DNA of 64,000 nt from positions 124,001-188,000 of the forward strand of contig NZ_JAQSIP010000007.1 of NCBI RefSeq assembly GCF_028649475.1, given 5' to 3'. The translations under genes were made by a program, and so were the position numbers. The first letter of the stretch is position 1; every line of letters begins with the position of its first letter. A model generated the notes under the pieces. That model was not told where the DNA came from. It was given only the letters and a program-made list of their open reading frames with translations, and ran no database searches. Positions 40,960-49,906 of this stretch are shown here, piece after piece. The stretch comes from Curvibacter cyanobacteriorum (lineage in GTDB: Bacteria; Pseudomonadota; Gammaproteobacteria; Burkholderiales; Burkholderiaceae_C).

Positions 40960-42783
40960 ATGCGCCGCTCTGGCGAACCCGCCCCCCCTCCCAACGGCGC
41001 CACTGCGGTGCGCCCCCGGTCTCAGGACTGGCAAACCCTGACCCGCCTGTTCCCCTACCTCTGGCAGTACAAGTGGCGTGTGCTCGCCGCCCTGCTGTTC
41101 ATGGTCGGGGCCAAGGGCGCCAACGTCGGCGTGCCGGTGCTGCTGAAAAACCTGGTCGATGCGCTGTCGCTCCAACCCGGCGACACCCACGCGGTGCTGG
41201 TGGTGCCGGTGGCGCTGTTGCTGGCCTATGGCGGGCTGCGGCTGTCGACCTCGCTGTTCACCGAGCTGCGCGAGCTGGTGTTTGCCAAGGCCACCCAGGG
41301 CGCGGCGCGCAGCATCGCCTTGCAGACCTTTGAGCACCTGCACGCACTGAGCCTGCGCTTTCACCTGGAGCGGCAGACCGGCGGCATGACGCGTGACATC
41401 GAGCGCGGGGTGCGCGGCATCGAGTCGCTGATCTCGTATTCGCTCTACAGCATCGTGCCGACCCTGATCGAGGTCGCACTGGTGCTGACCATCCTGGCGG
41501 TTCAGTTCGACGTCTGGTTTGCCGGCATCACCGTGGTGGCGCTGGCCGTCTACATCACCTTCACCGTGCTGGTGACCGAGTGGCGCACCCAGTACCGGCG
41601 CCAGGCCAATGAGTTCGACTCGGCCGCCCACACCCGGGCGGTGGATTCGCTGCTCAACTACGAGACCGTTAAATACTTCAACAACGAGAGCTTCGAGGCC
41701 GGCCGCTACGACGAAAGCCTGGAGCGCTTGCGCCGCGCGCGCCTCAAGGCGCAAACCACGCTGTCCCTGCTCAACACCGGTCAGCAGATGATCATTGCGG
41801 TGGGGCTGGTGGCCATGCTGTGGCGCGCCACCCAGGGCGTGGTCGACGGGCGCATGACGCTCGGTGACCTGGTGATGGTCAACGCGTTCATGATCCAGCT
41901 CTATGTGCCGCTGAACTTCCTGGGGGTCATCTACCGCGAAATCAAGCAAAGCCTGACCGACCTCGACAAGATGTTCACCCTCATGGCGCGCGAGCGTGAG
42001 ATCGCCGACGCCCCGGGGGCCTTGCCGCTGCAGGCCGGTGATTCGCCCGAACTGCGTTTTGAGGACGTGACCTTTGCCTACGACCCCGGCCCGCAGGGCC
42101 GCCCCATCCTGCGCGGCGTGAGCCTGGTCATCCCTGCGGGCAAGACGGTGGCGGTGGTCGGGCCCTCGGGCTCGGGCAAGTCGACGCTGGCGCGCCTGCT
42201 CTACCGCTTCTACGACGTGCAGCAGGGCCGCATCACCATCGCGGGCCAGGACATCCGGCAGGTGACCCAGTCCAGCGTGCGGCAGGCGATTGGCATCGTG
42301 CCGCAAGACACTGTGCTGTTCAACGACACCGTGGCCTACAACATCGCCTACGGCCGACCGGGCAGTGACCAGGCCGAGGTCGAGGCCGCGGCCCGCGCCG
42401 CGCGCATCCATGACTTCATTGCGGCCTCGCCGGCGGGCTACCAAACCCTGGTGGGTGAGCGCGGGCTGAAACTGTCGGGCGGTGAAAAGCAGCGCGTGGC
42501 GATCGCCCGCACCCTGCTCAAGAACCCGCCGATCCTGATCTTTGACGAGGCCACCTCGGCGCTGGACTCGGCCAACGAGCGCGCCATCCAGGCCGAGTTG
42601 CAAAGCGCCGCGCGCAACAAGACCTCGCTGGTGATCGCGCACCGCTTGTCCACCGTGGTCGACGCGCACGAGATCCTGGTCATGGACGCAGGCCAGATCA
42701 TCGAGCGCGGCACCCACGCCCAGTTGCTGGCCCAGCAGGGGCGGTACGCCCACATGTGGGCCTTGCAGCAGAGCGGCGAATGA
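40960..42783 (+). CDS. Atm1-type ABC exporter (fused permease-ATPase)
   Basis: 607 aa half-transporter acting as a homodimer in the inner membrane. Six helices lie between about 35 and 310, including the ETVKYFNNE segment that is diagnostic of the Atm1/ABCB7 group, which exports glutathione-linked or sulfur species and metals. The ATPase has Walker [10 protein letters not shown], the Q-loop IVPQDTVLFNDTV, signature LSGGEKQR, Walker B ILIFDEATSALDS and the H-loop in IAHRLST. The ATG at 40960 is preferred over the TTG at 40951. The substrate in this organism is unknown; glutathione conjugates or heavy-metal complexes are likely from the family. Confidence 0.9.
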   Translation: MRRSGEPAPPPNGATAVRPRSQDWQTLTRLFPYLWQYKWRVLAALLFMVGAKGANVGVPVLLKNLVDALSLQPGDTHAVLVVPVALLLAYGGLRLSTSLFTELRELVFAKATQGAARSIALQTFEHLHALSLRFHLERQTGGMTRDIERGVRGIESLISYSLYSIVPTLIEVALVLTILAVQFDVWFAGITVVALAVYITFTVLVTEWRTQYRRQANEFDSAAHTRAVDSLLNYETVKYFNNESFEAGRYDESLERLRRARLKAQTTLSLLNTGQQMIIAVGLVAMLWRATQGVVDGRMTLGDLVMVNAFMIQLYVPLNFLGVIYREIKQSLTDLDKMFTLMAREREIADAPGALPLQAGDSPELRFEDVTFAYDPGPQGRPILRGVSLVIPAGKTVAVVGPSGSGKSTLARLLYRFYDVQQGRITIAGQDIRQVTQSSVRQAIGIVPQDTVLFNDTVAYNIAYGRPGSDQAEVEAAARAARIHDFIAASPAGYQTLVGERGLKLSGGEKQRVAIARTLLKNPPILIFDEATSALDSANERAIQAELQSAARNKTSLVIAHRLSTVVDAHEILVMDAGQIIERGTHAQLLAQQGRYAHMWALQQSGE

Positions 42784-42925
42784 AGTCCCTTGAGCCCGTG
42801 TGGCGTCTGTGGTGCCCCGGGCGTCCGTGCGCTCCGTGCCTTCCCGCGGGCGGTCACGAGCCGCCCCGGGCGTGTTGCCTTCCCTGACCTTGTTCTTTTC
42901 AGTCCTTTGATTCTTGTTTGAACCC

Positions 42926-43858
42926 ATGAAACCGCAGCTGCTTGTTTTGCATGGCCTGACCGAAGGCCACCGCGCCCAACTGGCCCAGACCCTGGACCTG
43001 ATCTATGCCCCCACCCCCGCCGAGCGCGCTGCCGCGGTGGCCGAACACGGCGCCCGCGTGCAGATCGTGTTGACGATTGGCGCCACCGGCCTGACCGCGG
43101 CCGAGATGGACGCCATGCCCCAGCTCAGCCTGGTCTGCGCCTTGGGCGCGGGCTATGAAAACATCGACGTGGCCCACGCCCAGCAACGTGGCGTGGTGGT
43201 GGCCACGGGCGCGGGCACCAACGAGGACTGCGTGGCCGACCACGCGATGGGCCTGCTGCTGGCGGCCGTGCGCGGCATCGTGCACCACGACCGCCTGACC
43301 CGCGACGGCGTCTGGCGTGACGTGCTGCCGCTGCCACCCAATGTGTCCGGGCGGCGCCTGGGCCTGCTGGGCCTGGGGGGCATCGGACGCAAGATCGCGC
43401 GCCGCGCCGAGGGCTTTGACATCGAGATTGGCTACCACAACCGCAGCCCGCGCCGCGACGTCGCCTACCGCTACTTCGACCAGTTGCGCGACCTGGCCGA
43501 ATGGGCCGACTTCCTGGTGGTCGCCACGCCGGGCGGCCCCGCCACCCGCCACCTGGTCAACGCCGAGGTGCTGCAGGCCCTGGGCCCGCGCGGCACCCTG
43601 GTCAACATCGCCCGCGGCAGCGTGGTCGACACCGCGGCCCTGGCCGCCGCGCTGCGTGAGGGGCGCTTGGGGGCCGCCGGCCTCGATGTGTACGAGAGCG
43701 AACCGCGCCCGCCGGCCGAGCTGATTGGCCTGCCCAACGTGGTCCTGACCCCGCACGTGGCAGGCTGGTCACCCGAGGCGGTGCAGCGTTCGGTGGACCA
43801 GTTCGTGGCCAATGTCGAGGGGCACCTGGCGGGCCGTGGCCCCGTGGCCCCGGTCTGA
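42926..43858 (+). CDS. D-isomer-specific 2-hydroxyacid dehydrogenase
   Basis: 310 aa NAD(P)H-dependent oxidoreductase, probably reducing a small 2-keto acid such as glyoxylate or hydroxypyruvate. The Rossmann fingerprint is GLLGLGGIGRKIARR near 147, preceded by the ALGAGYENIDV loop. Catalytic residues are Arg230 (VNIARGS), Glu259 (DVYESEP) and His277 (LTPHVAGW). The length is typical. The ATG at 42926 is preferred over a TTG at 42914. The gene follows the exporter after 142 nt without a clear terminator and ends 78 nt before the LysR gene. Confidence 0.9.
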   Translation: MKPQLLVLHGLTEGHRAQLAQTLDLIYAPTPAERAAAVAEHGARVQIVLTIGATGLTAAEMDAMPQLSLVCALGAGYENIDVAHAQQRGVVVATGAGTNEDCVADHAMGLLLAAVRGIVHHDRLTRDGVWRDVLPLPPNVSGRRLGLLGLGGIGRKIARRAEGFDIEIGYHNRSPRRDVAYRYFDQLRDLAEWADFLVVATPGGPATRHLVNAEVLQALGPRGTLVNIARGSVVDTAALAAALREGRLGAAGLDVYESEPRPPAELIGLPNVVLTPHVAGWSPEAVQRSVDQFVANVEGHLAGRGPVAPV

Positions 43859-43898
43859 TCAGGGCGGCGAATCGGTCCGCTTTTGTTGCGCTGATCGC

Positions 43899-43928
43899 TG
43901 GTCAGGGGGCGCGGAAGGTGCTCATAAT
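43899..43928 (+). promoter_or_regulatory. Candidate promoter of the LysR gene (TGGTCA-18-CATAAT)
   Basis: The -35 like TGGTCA (43899-43904) and -10 like CATAAT (43923-43928) are 18 nt apart. The start codon lies eight nucleotides after the -10 box, so the mRNA would have almost no leader and no ribosome-binding site is visible. Confidence 0.45.
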
Positions 43929-43936
43929 CGCGCCCC

Positions 43937-44869
43937 ATGGAAACCAAATGGCTTGAAGACTTCGTCAGCCTGGCCGAGACCCGCAGCTTCAGCCGATCGG
44001 CTCAGCTGCGCCACGTCACGCAGCCAGCCTTCTCGCGCCGCATCCAGGCGCTGGAAGCATGGGCCGGCACCGACCTGGTGGACCGCAGCTCCTACCCCAC
44101 CCGCCTGACCCCGGCGGGCGAGACGCTTTACGCCCAGTCCCTGGAGATGCTGCAGGCGCTGCAGACCACGCGCGCCATGCTGCGGGGCCACACCAGCGCC
44201 GGCAAGGACGTGGTGGAATTCGCCGTCCCGCACACCCTGGCGTTCACGTTCTTTCCGACCTGGGTGTCGAGCCTGCGCGAGAAGTTCGGTCCGCTCAAGA
44301 GCCGGTTGATCGCGCTCAATGTGCACGACGCGGTGATGCGCCTGGTCGAGGGCAGTTGCGACCTGCTGATCGCCTACTACCACCCCTCCCAACCGTTCCA
44401 GATCGACCCCGACCGCTACGAGATGGTCAGCCTCGGCGAAGAGGTGCTGTCGCCCTACGTCAAGCCCGACGCCGAAGGCCGCCCGCAGTACCTGCTGCCA
44501 GGCCGCCCGGGCCAGCCGCTGCCCTACCTGGGCTACGCGCCGGACGCCTACCTGGGCCGCATGGTGGAGGTGATGCTCAAGCAGTCGGGCACCGCCATCC
44601 ACCTCGACCGGGTCTATGAAACCGACATGGCCGAGGGCCTCAAGGCCATGGCGCTCGAAGGTCATGGCATTGCCTTCCTGCCGCTGAGCGCTGTCAAGAA
44701 AGACCTGCGCGCGCGCCGCCTGGTCAGCGCCTTGCCGCCGGACGCGCCGCGTCTGGAGGTCACGATGGAGGTCCGCGCCTACCGCGAGCGTCCCACCGGG
44801 GGCAGCCGCGATGTGCCCAAGGACCGCGCTGAGGCCTTGTGGCGTTACCTGATGGCAAACCCAGCTTGA
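43937..44869 (+). CDS. LysR-family regulator, HypT/YjiE-like
   Basis: 310 aa transcription factor. The N-terminal winged HTH is METKWLEDFVSLAETRSFSRSAQLRHVTQPAFSRRIQALE, very similar to my recollection of E. coli HypT (YjiE), which opens with IETKWLYDFLTLEKCRNFSQAA. The effector domain starts near residue 95. Segments such as ALNVHDAVMRLVEGSCDLLIAYYHPS, YLGYAPDAYLGRMVE and MAEGLKAMALEGHGIAFLPLSAV also agree with that subgroup. HypT senses hypochlorite by Met oxidation; whether this relative does is unknown. It lies upstream of gltIJKL on the same strand and may instead regulate that transporter. Confidence 0.85.
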   Translation: METKWLEDFVSLAETRSFSRSAQLRHVTQPAFSRRIQALEAWAGTDLVDRSSYPTRLTPAGETLYAQSLEMLQALQTTRAMLRGHTSAGKDVVEFAVPHTLAFTFFPTWVSSLREKFGPLKSRLIALNVHDAVMRLVEGSCDLLIAYYHPSQPFQIDPDRYEMVSLGEEVLSPYVKPDAEGRPQYLLPGRPGQPLPYLGYAPDAYLGRMVEVMLKQSGTAIHLDRVYETDMAEGLKAMALEGHGIAFLPLSAVKKDLRARRLVSALPPDAPRLEVTMEVRAYRERPTGGSRDVPKDRAEALWRYLMANPA

Positions 44870-44952
44870 GCGTAACGTCATGCAATTTCTGCATGGCAAT
44901 TGACGTTTTGGGTATTTATGCTTTTCGTGCATGAAGTGCCTGCAAAAAGGCA

Positions 44953-44982
44953 TTGGTTTTTGCCGCGCGCCGTCTCTACAGT
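44953..44982 (+). promoter_or_regulatory. Candidate promoter for the glt region (TTGGTT-18-TACAGT)
   Basis: TTGGTT at 44953-44958 and TACAGT at 44977-44982 are separated by 18 nt and lie upstream of both the small reading frame and gltI. It is the best sigma70-like pair seen in this gap. A second A/T-rich box TAAAAT (45354-45359) closer to gltI lacks a -35 partner. Confidence 0.45.
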
Positions 44983-45066
44983 GCGAGGCGCTTCGCTGCC
45001 TTGCCAGCGGCCCCTTTGCCGATGGGGCCCGCACGCGAAAGCCCACTAAAAAGACAAGGACATCCC

Positions 45067-45159
45067 ATGTGCCAGATTTGCGAGACAAGCAACGCCGCCC
45101 CCTCTTGGACTGCCCGCCAGGAGCACCCCGCGAGGTTGCCTGGCACAAAGACTGCTTGA
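45067..45159 (+). CDS. Possible 30-aa CxxC micro-protein or leader peptide
   Basis: Short frame beginning MCQICETSN, with a Cys-x2-Cys pair at residues 2-5 and a Pro/Arg/Thr-containing end. An AAGGA ribosome-binding site is six bases before the ATG, clearly better than most in this window. It lies about 80 nt after a promoter candidate and 242 nt before gltI. No amino acid run suggests classical attenuation. It may be a real small protein, a translated leader, or chance. Confidence 0.35.
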   Translation: MCQICETSNAAPSWTARQEHPARLPGTKTA

Positions 45160-45258
45160 CCTCAGCCTGAGCCCTTTCCGATCCGAAGCCCACGGCGGCG
45201 CCTGCACCAAGCCGGCGCAGCCTCAGGCGCGGAGGGGACGGGGTGATGCTGTTGTCTC

Positions 45259-45273
45259 CAAGGTGACACCTTG
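45259..45273. promoter_or_regulatory. Palindrome CAAGGTG-A-CACCTTG upstream of gltI
   Basis: Perfect 7-bp inverted repeat with a single central base, 128 nt before the gltI start. The symmetry is operator-like. No regulator is assigned; the neighbouring LysR protein would normally prefer a T-N11-A site, which this is not. Confidence 0.4.
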
Positions 45274-45401
45274 AGGCCTGGGGCCCGGTTTCCAGCCGGC
45301 TCTGGCCGCAGTACACGCGTTGCTCGCCGGGTATTCCCGGAGAGGCGCATCCTTAAAATCGTTTTTCCCTAATCTCATCCTTCCCATCCAAAGGAGATTC
45401 C

Positions 45402-46301
45402 ATGAAGAAACATCTGCTTGCTTTTGCAGTCACCGCCCTCGCGGCTGGCAGCGTGCTGGCACAGGCCAACGACACCTTGGCCAAGGTCAAGGCGTCCGGG
45501 TCGATCACCATGGGCGTGCGCGACTCTTCGGGCGCCCTGTCTTACACCCTGGGCGATGGCAAGTACGCCGGCTACCACGTCGAACTGTGCCAACGCATCA
45601 TCGCCAACGTGGAGAAGGCGGTTGGCAAGAAGCTCGAGGTCAAGTACGTCTCGGTGACCTCGCAAAACCGCATTCCGCTGGTGCAGAACGGCACCGTGGA
45701 CATCGAGTGCGGCTCGACCACCAACAACCTGGGTCGCCAGAAGGACGTGTCCTTCCTGGACACCGCTTACGTGGAAGAAGTGCGCATCGCCGTCAAGGGC
45801 GCGTCGGGCATCACCGGCATCGCGCAACTGAACGGCAAGAACGTGGCCACCACCACCGGGACCACCTCGGTGCAACTGCTGCGCAAGCACGAGCGCGCCA
45901 CCGGCGTTGACTTCAAGGAAGTCTTCGGCAAGGACCACGCTGACAGCTTCCTGCTGCTGGAGTCGGGCCGCGCTGATGCTTTCGTGATGGACGCCCAGAT
46001 CCTGGCCGGCAACATCGCCAACTCCAAGTCGCCTGCCGACTACAAGATCGTGGGCGAAGTGCTGAACGTCGAGCCGATCGGCATCATGGTGCGCAAGGAC
46101 GACCCCGCTTTCAAGAAGCTGGGCGACGACACCATCCGCGAACTGGCCAAGTCGGGTGAGCTGGCCAAGCTGTACGACAAGTGGTTCGTGCAGCCGATCC
46201 CGCCGAAGAACACGCGCGTGGGTCTGCCTGCCAGCGACGCCACCAAGGCGGCCTGGGCCAACCCCAACGACAAGCCGGCTGAAGACTACGCCAAGAAGTG
46301 A
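45402..46301 (+). CDS. gltI: Glutamate/aspartate ABC transporter substrate-binding protein
   Basis: 299 aa periplasmic binding protein. Signal peptide 1-21 (MKKHLLAFAVTALAAGSVLAQ). The mature protein begins NDTLAKVKASGSITMGVRDSSGALSYTLGDGKYAGYHVELCQRI, and VDIECGSTTNNLGRQKDVSFLDTAYV and FVMDAQILAGNIA are the GltI hallmarks for dicarboxylic amino acid binding. The C-terminal PIPPKNTRVGLPASDATKAAW also fits the family. A strong AAAGGAG site precedes the ATG. It is the first gene of gltIJKL and is separated from gltJ by 143 nt, giving room for processing so that the binding protein can be made in excess. Confidence 0.94.
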   Translation: MKKHLLAFAVTALAAGSVLAQANDTLAKVKASGSITMGVRDSSGALSYTLGDGKYAGYHVELCQRIIANVEKAVGKKLEVKYVSVTSQNRIPLVQNGTVDIECGSTTNNLGRQKDVSFLDTAYVEEVRIAVKGASGITGIAQLNGKNVATTTGTTSVQLLRKHERATGVDFKEVFGKDHADSFLLLESGRADAFVMDAQILAGNIANSKSPADYKIVGEVLNVEPIGIMVRKDDPAFKKLGDDTIRELAKSGELAKLYDKWFVQPIPPKNTRVGLPASDATKAAWANPNDKPAEDYAKK

Positions 46302-46444
46302 TCGGGCCTGAGGCCCCCCGGCCTCGGGTCGCCCTGACCTGAGGCCCTGGTCCCCTGTGCGCCTGCCCGTTGCGCCACCCACAAGGTGGGGGCTCGGGCA
46401 GGCCGCACAAGCGTTTGATAAATCAACAAAATGGAGAAGCCTGT

Positions 46445-47176
46445 ATGGCCATGAACTGGCAATGGGAAGTCTTCCTGCAAGACCCCGGTGGGGCTTACCC
46501 GACGTATTGGCAATGGATGCTGTCCGCCTGGGGTTGGACCGTGTCGGTGGCGCTGCTGGCGCTGCTGGTCGCCCTGGTGATTGGTGCCGTGATCGGGACG
46601 ATTCGCACCCTGCCTGACAGCCCTTGGCTCACCCGATTTGGCAATGCCTGGGTCGAGCTGTTTCGCAACATTCCGCTGTTGGTCCAGATCTTCCTCTGGT
46701 ACCACGTCATTCCGGCGTTCTTCCCGGCCTTGAAGGACGTCCCCGGCTTTGTGCTGGTCGTGCTGGCCCTGGGGTTCTTCACCTCCTCGCGCATTGCCGA
46801 GCAGGTGCGCGCCGGCATCCAGGCCCTGCCGCGCGGTCAGCGCTATGCGGGCATGGCGCTGGGCTTCACCACGCCGCAGTACTACCGCTATGTGATCTTG
46901 CCGATGGCGTTTCGCATCATCATCCCGCCGCTGACCAGCGAGACCATGAACATCTTCAAGAACTCCTCCGTGGCGTTTGCCGTCTCGGTGGCCGAGCTGA
47001 CCATGTTCGCCATGCAAGCGCAGGAAGAAACCTCGCGCGGCATCGAGGTCTACATCGCCGTCACGAGCCTGTATGTGGTGTCGGCCTTCGCCATCAACCG
47101 CATCATGGCGTTCATTGAAAAGCGTGCGCGCATCCCCGGCTTCATCGTCCAGGGCGGCACGGGAGGGGGACACTGA
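46445..47176 (+). CDS. gltJ: Glutamate/aspartate ABC transporter permease GltJ
   Basis: 243 aa inner-membrane permease of the polar amino acid (HisMQ) class. It has about five helices and the EAA-type loop EQVRAGIQALPRGQRYAGMALGFTTPQYYRYVILPMAFR that docks to the ATPase. NSSVAFAVSVAELTM is typical of GltJ. The ATG at 46445 has GGAGA seven bases upstream; a second ATG two codons later is possible. The stop overlaps the gltK start as TGATG. Confidence 0.93.
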   Translation: MAMNWQWEVFLQDPGGAYPTYWQWMLSAWGWTVSVALLALLVALVIGAVIGTIRTLPDSPWLTRFGNAWVELFRNIPLLVQIFLWYHVIPAFFPALKDVPGFVLVVLALGFFTSSRIAEQVRAGIQALPRGQRYAGMALGFTTPQYYRYVILPMAFRIIIPPLTSETMNIFKNSSVAFAVSVAELTMFAMQAQEETSRGIEVYIAVTSLYVVSAFAINRIMAFIEKRARIPGFIVQGGTGGGH

Positions 47177-47841
47177 TGAACTTCGACCTTTCCTTTTACA
47201 GCTGGGACCTGATCAGCAAATTTGTTCTCAAGGGCTTCTACTTCAGCATCATGCTGACCATCGTGGCCACCATTGGCGGTGTGCTGTTCGGCACCGTGCT
47301 GGCGCTGATGCGCCTGTCGGGCAAGAAGTTCCTGGACGTGCCGGCCACCCTCTACGTCAACGGCATGCGCAGCATCCCGCTGGTGATGGTGATCCTGTGG
47401 GTGTTCCTGCTGGCCCCGTTTGCCATCGGCCGCCCCATCGGCGCCGAGGTCTCGGCGACCATCACCTTCATCGCGTTCGAGGCCGCTTACTTCAGCGAAA
47501 TCATGCGCGCCGGCATCCAGTCGATCCCGCGGGGTCAGGTGTTTGCCGGCCAGGCCCTGGGCATGACCTATGGCCAGAACATGAAGCTGGTGATCCTGCC
47601 GCAGGCATTCCGCAACATGCTGCCGGTGCTGCTGACGCAGACCATCATCTTGTTCCAGGACACCTCTTTGGTCTATGCGATTGGCGCCTACGACATGCTC
47701 AAGGGCTTCGAGACCGCGGGCAAGAACTTCGGTCGCCCGATCGAGGCCTACGTGTTGGCCGCTGTCATTTACTTCGTGATCTGCTTTGCGCTGTCCAGCC
47801 TGGTCAAGCACTTGCACAAGAAGATTGCCATCATCCGCTGA
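47176..47841 (+). CDS. gltK: Glutamate/aspartate ABC transporter permease GltK
   Basis: 221 aa second permease of the same importer. The EAA loop is MRAGIQSIPRGQVFAGQALGMTYGQNMKLVILPQAFRNMLPVLL, followed by QDTSLVYAIGAYDMLKGFE. Size and arrangement match E. coli GltK (about 224 aa). The start codon shares one base with the gltJ stop (TGATG), so translation is probably coupled. gltL follows after 24 nt. Confidence 0.93.
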   Translation: MNFDLSFYSWDLISKFVLKGFYFSIMLTIVATIGGVLFGTVLALMRLSGKKFLDVPATLYVNGMRSIPLVMVILWVFLLAPFAIGRPIGAEVSATITFIAFEAAYFSEIMRAGIQSIPRGQVFAGQALGMTYGQNMKLVILPQAFRNMLPVLLTQTIILFQDTSLVYAIGAYDMLKGFETAGKNFGRPIEAYVLAAVIYFVICFALSSLVKHLHKKIAIIR

Positions 47842-47865
47842 GGCGGAACAGAGTGAGGAATAGCA

Positions 47866-48603
<738 letters not shown>

Positions 48604-48673
48604 AACGCCGCGGCCAGCGGGGCCGCCTGGGGGCTCCAATGCCGGGCTCCCCGCGCGCGTCCAACGACCCAAC

Positions 48674-48709
48674 AAAAAGCCCCGTGGCCTGCGCCAACGG
48701 GGCTTTTTT
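48674..48709. terminator. Bidirectional terminator between gltL and the TRAP genes
   Basis: AAAAAGCCCCGT and ACGGGGCTTTTT form a perfect 12-bp stem around an 11-nt loop that can extend by GGC/GCC pairs. Runs of T follow on the plus strand and runs of A precede it, so it works both ways between convergent transcription units. Confidence 0.9.
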
Positions 48710-48763
48710 CATGGGGCTGAGGCCCCGCGCCAGGCCAGGGCCTGGCGGGCGGCGGGCACAGGC

Positions 48764-49816
48764 TTACTTCTTGCGCTCGGCAATGGCCTTTTCGGCCTGG
48801 GCCACCAGGTCGTTGCCGATGGTGGCCTTCCACTTGTCGAACACCGGGCGGGTGGCCTTGACGAAGGCTTCGCGCTCGGCCGGGCTCAGTTGGGTGATGG
48901 TCACGCCCAGGCCGGCGATTTCCTTCAGCAGCGGCTTGTCGGCTTCCACCAGGCCCTTGCGCGCGATGGCAATTTCTTCCTTGCCGGCGTCGATCGCGGC
49001 TTGGCGCACGATCTCGCGGTCGGCCGGGGTCCAGGAGTTCCAGATGTCCTTGTTCACGACAAACACCAGCGGGTCGCAGATGTAGCCCCACATCGTCAGG
49101 TGCTTCTGACCCACGGTGTGCAGCTTGGCCGCCGTGAAGATCGACATCGGGTTTTCTTGCCCGTCCACCGCGCCGCTGGCCAGCGCGGGCTGGGCATCGG
49201 CCCAGCTCATCTGCGTCGGGTTGGCGCCCAGGGCGGTGAAGGTGTCCAGGAACAGCGGCGAGCCCACGACGCGGATCTTCATGCCCTTGAGGTCTTCGGG
49301 CTTCTTGATCGCCATCTTGGAGTTGGAGATCTCGCGGTAACCGTTCTCACCCCAGGCCAGCGGCACGACGCCGGCTTGGTCCAGCACCTTGAACAGGTTC
49401 TTGCCCACTTCGCCTTGGGTCAGCGAGTCCACGGCCGCAAAGTCGGGCATCAGGAAGGGCAGGGAGAACAGGTTGAGCTGCTTGACCTGGGGCGACCAGT
49501 TGATGGTTGAGCCCACGGCCATGTCGATCACGCCTTGGCGCAGCGCGCTGAACTCACGCGTCTGGTCGCCCTGGATCAGCGACACGCCTGGGTACAGCTT
49601 GATGTTGATGCGGCCTTGGGTGCGCTCACGCACCTTGTTGGCCCACAGCTCGCCGCCCTTGCCCCAGGGGAAGGCGGTGCCCAGCACCAGCGACATGCGG
49701 TACTCGGACTTGTAGGTTTGGGCGCTGGCAGCACCCGGCAGGGCCGCCAGGGCCACGGCGCTCAGGGCCAGGCCCAGCAGACCGCGCTTGAGGCGGGAGG
49801 TTGTGGTGGGGGTCAT
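48764..49816 (-). CDS. TRAP transporter substrate-binding protein DctP
   Basis: 350 aa periplasmic solute-binding subunit of a tripartite ATP-independent transporter. The signal peptide (residues 1-33) ends LPGAASAQ. The DctP family pattern is seen in YKSEYRMSLVLGTAFPWGKGGELWANKVRERTQGRINIKLYPG and in LKGMKIRVVGSPLFLDTFTALGANPTQMSWADAQPALASGAVDGQENP; the Arg in KIRVVG is the residue that usually binds the ligand carboxylate. An AAGGAG site precedes the start. It lies 90 nt downstream of the large permease gene. The ligand is a carboxylate of unknown identity. Confidence 0.91.
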   Translation of the reverse strand: MTPTTTSRLKRGLLGLALSAVALAALPGAASAQTYKSEYRMSLVLGTAFPWGKGGELWANKVRERTQGRINIKLYPGVSLIQGDQTREFSALRQGVIDMAVGSTINWSPQVKQLNLFSLPFLMPDFAAVDSLTQGEVGKNLFKVLDQAGVVPLAWGENGYREISNSKMAIKKPEDLKGMKIRVVGSPLFLDTFTALGANPTQMSWADAQPALASGAVDGQENPMSIFTAAKLHTVGQKHLTMWGYICDPLVFVVNKDIWNSWTPADREIVRQAAIDAGKEEIAIARKGLVEADKPLLKEIAGLGVTITQLSPAEREAFVKATRPVFDKWKATIGNDLVAQAEKAIAERKK

Positions 49817-49906
49817 CTCAGTCTCCTTAAAAAAAGCAGTCGCATTGCGTTGTCAGCGTGGGTTGGGGGCGGGCACCGGGTCAGGGCCCGGCGCGCCGTC
49901 ACCGGC

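Larger units (their letters stand above)
44870..45401. other. 532-nt leader/intergenic region upstream of gltI
   Basis: An unusually long non-coding stretch for this window. It holds an imperfect hairpin after the LysR gene (44874-44907), a promoter candidate (44953-44982), a possible 30-codon reading frame with a good ribosome-binding site (45067-45159), a palindrome (45259-45273), and the gltI ribosome-binding site AAAGGAG. A leader of about 400 nt between the promoter and gltI leaves room for post-transcriptional control. Confidence 0.55.

Noticed and set aside
44874-44907. Hairpin after the LysR gene as a terminator
   Set aside because: The stem AACGTC/GACGTT plus ATGCA/TGCAT is interrupted by a large bulge and followed only by TTTTGGG; too weak to call.
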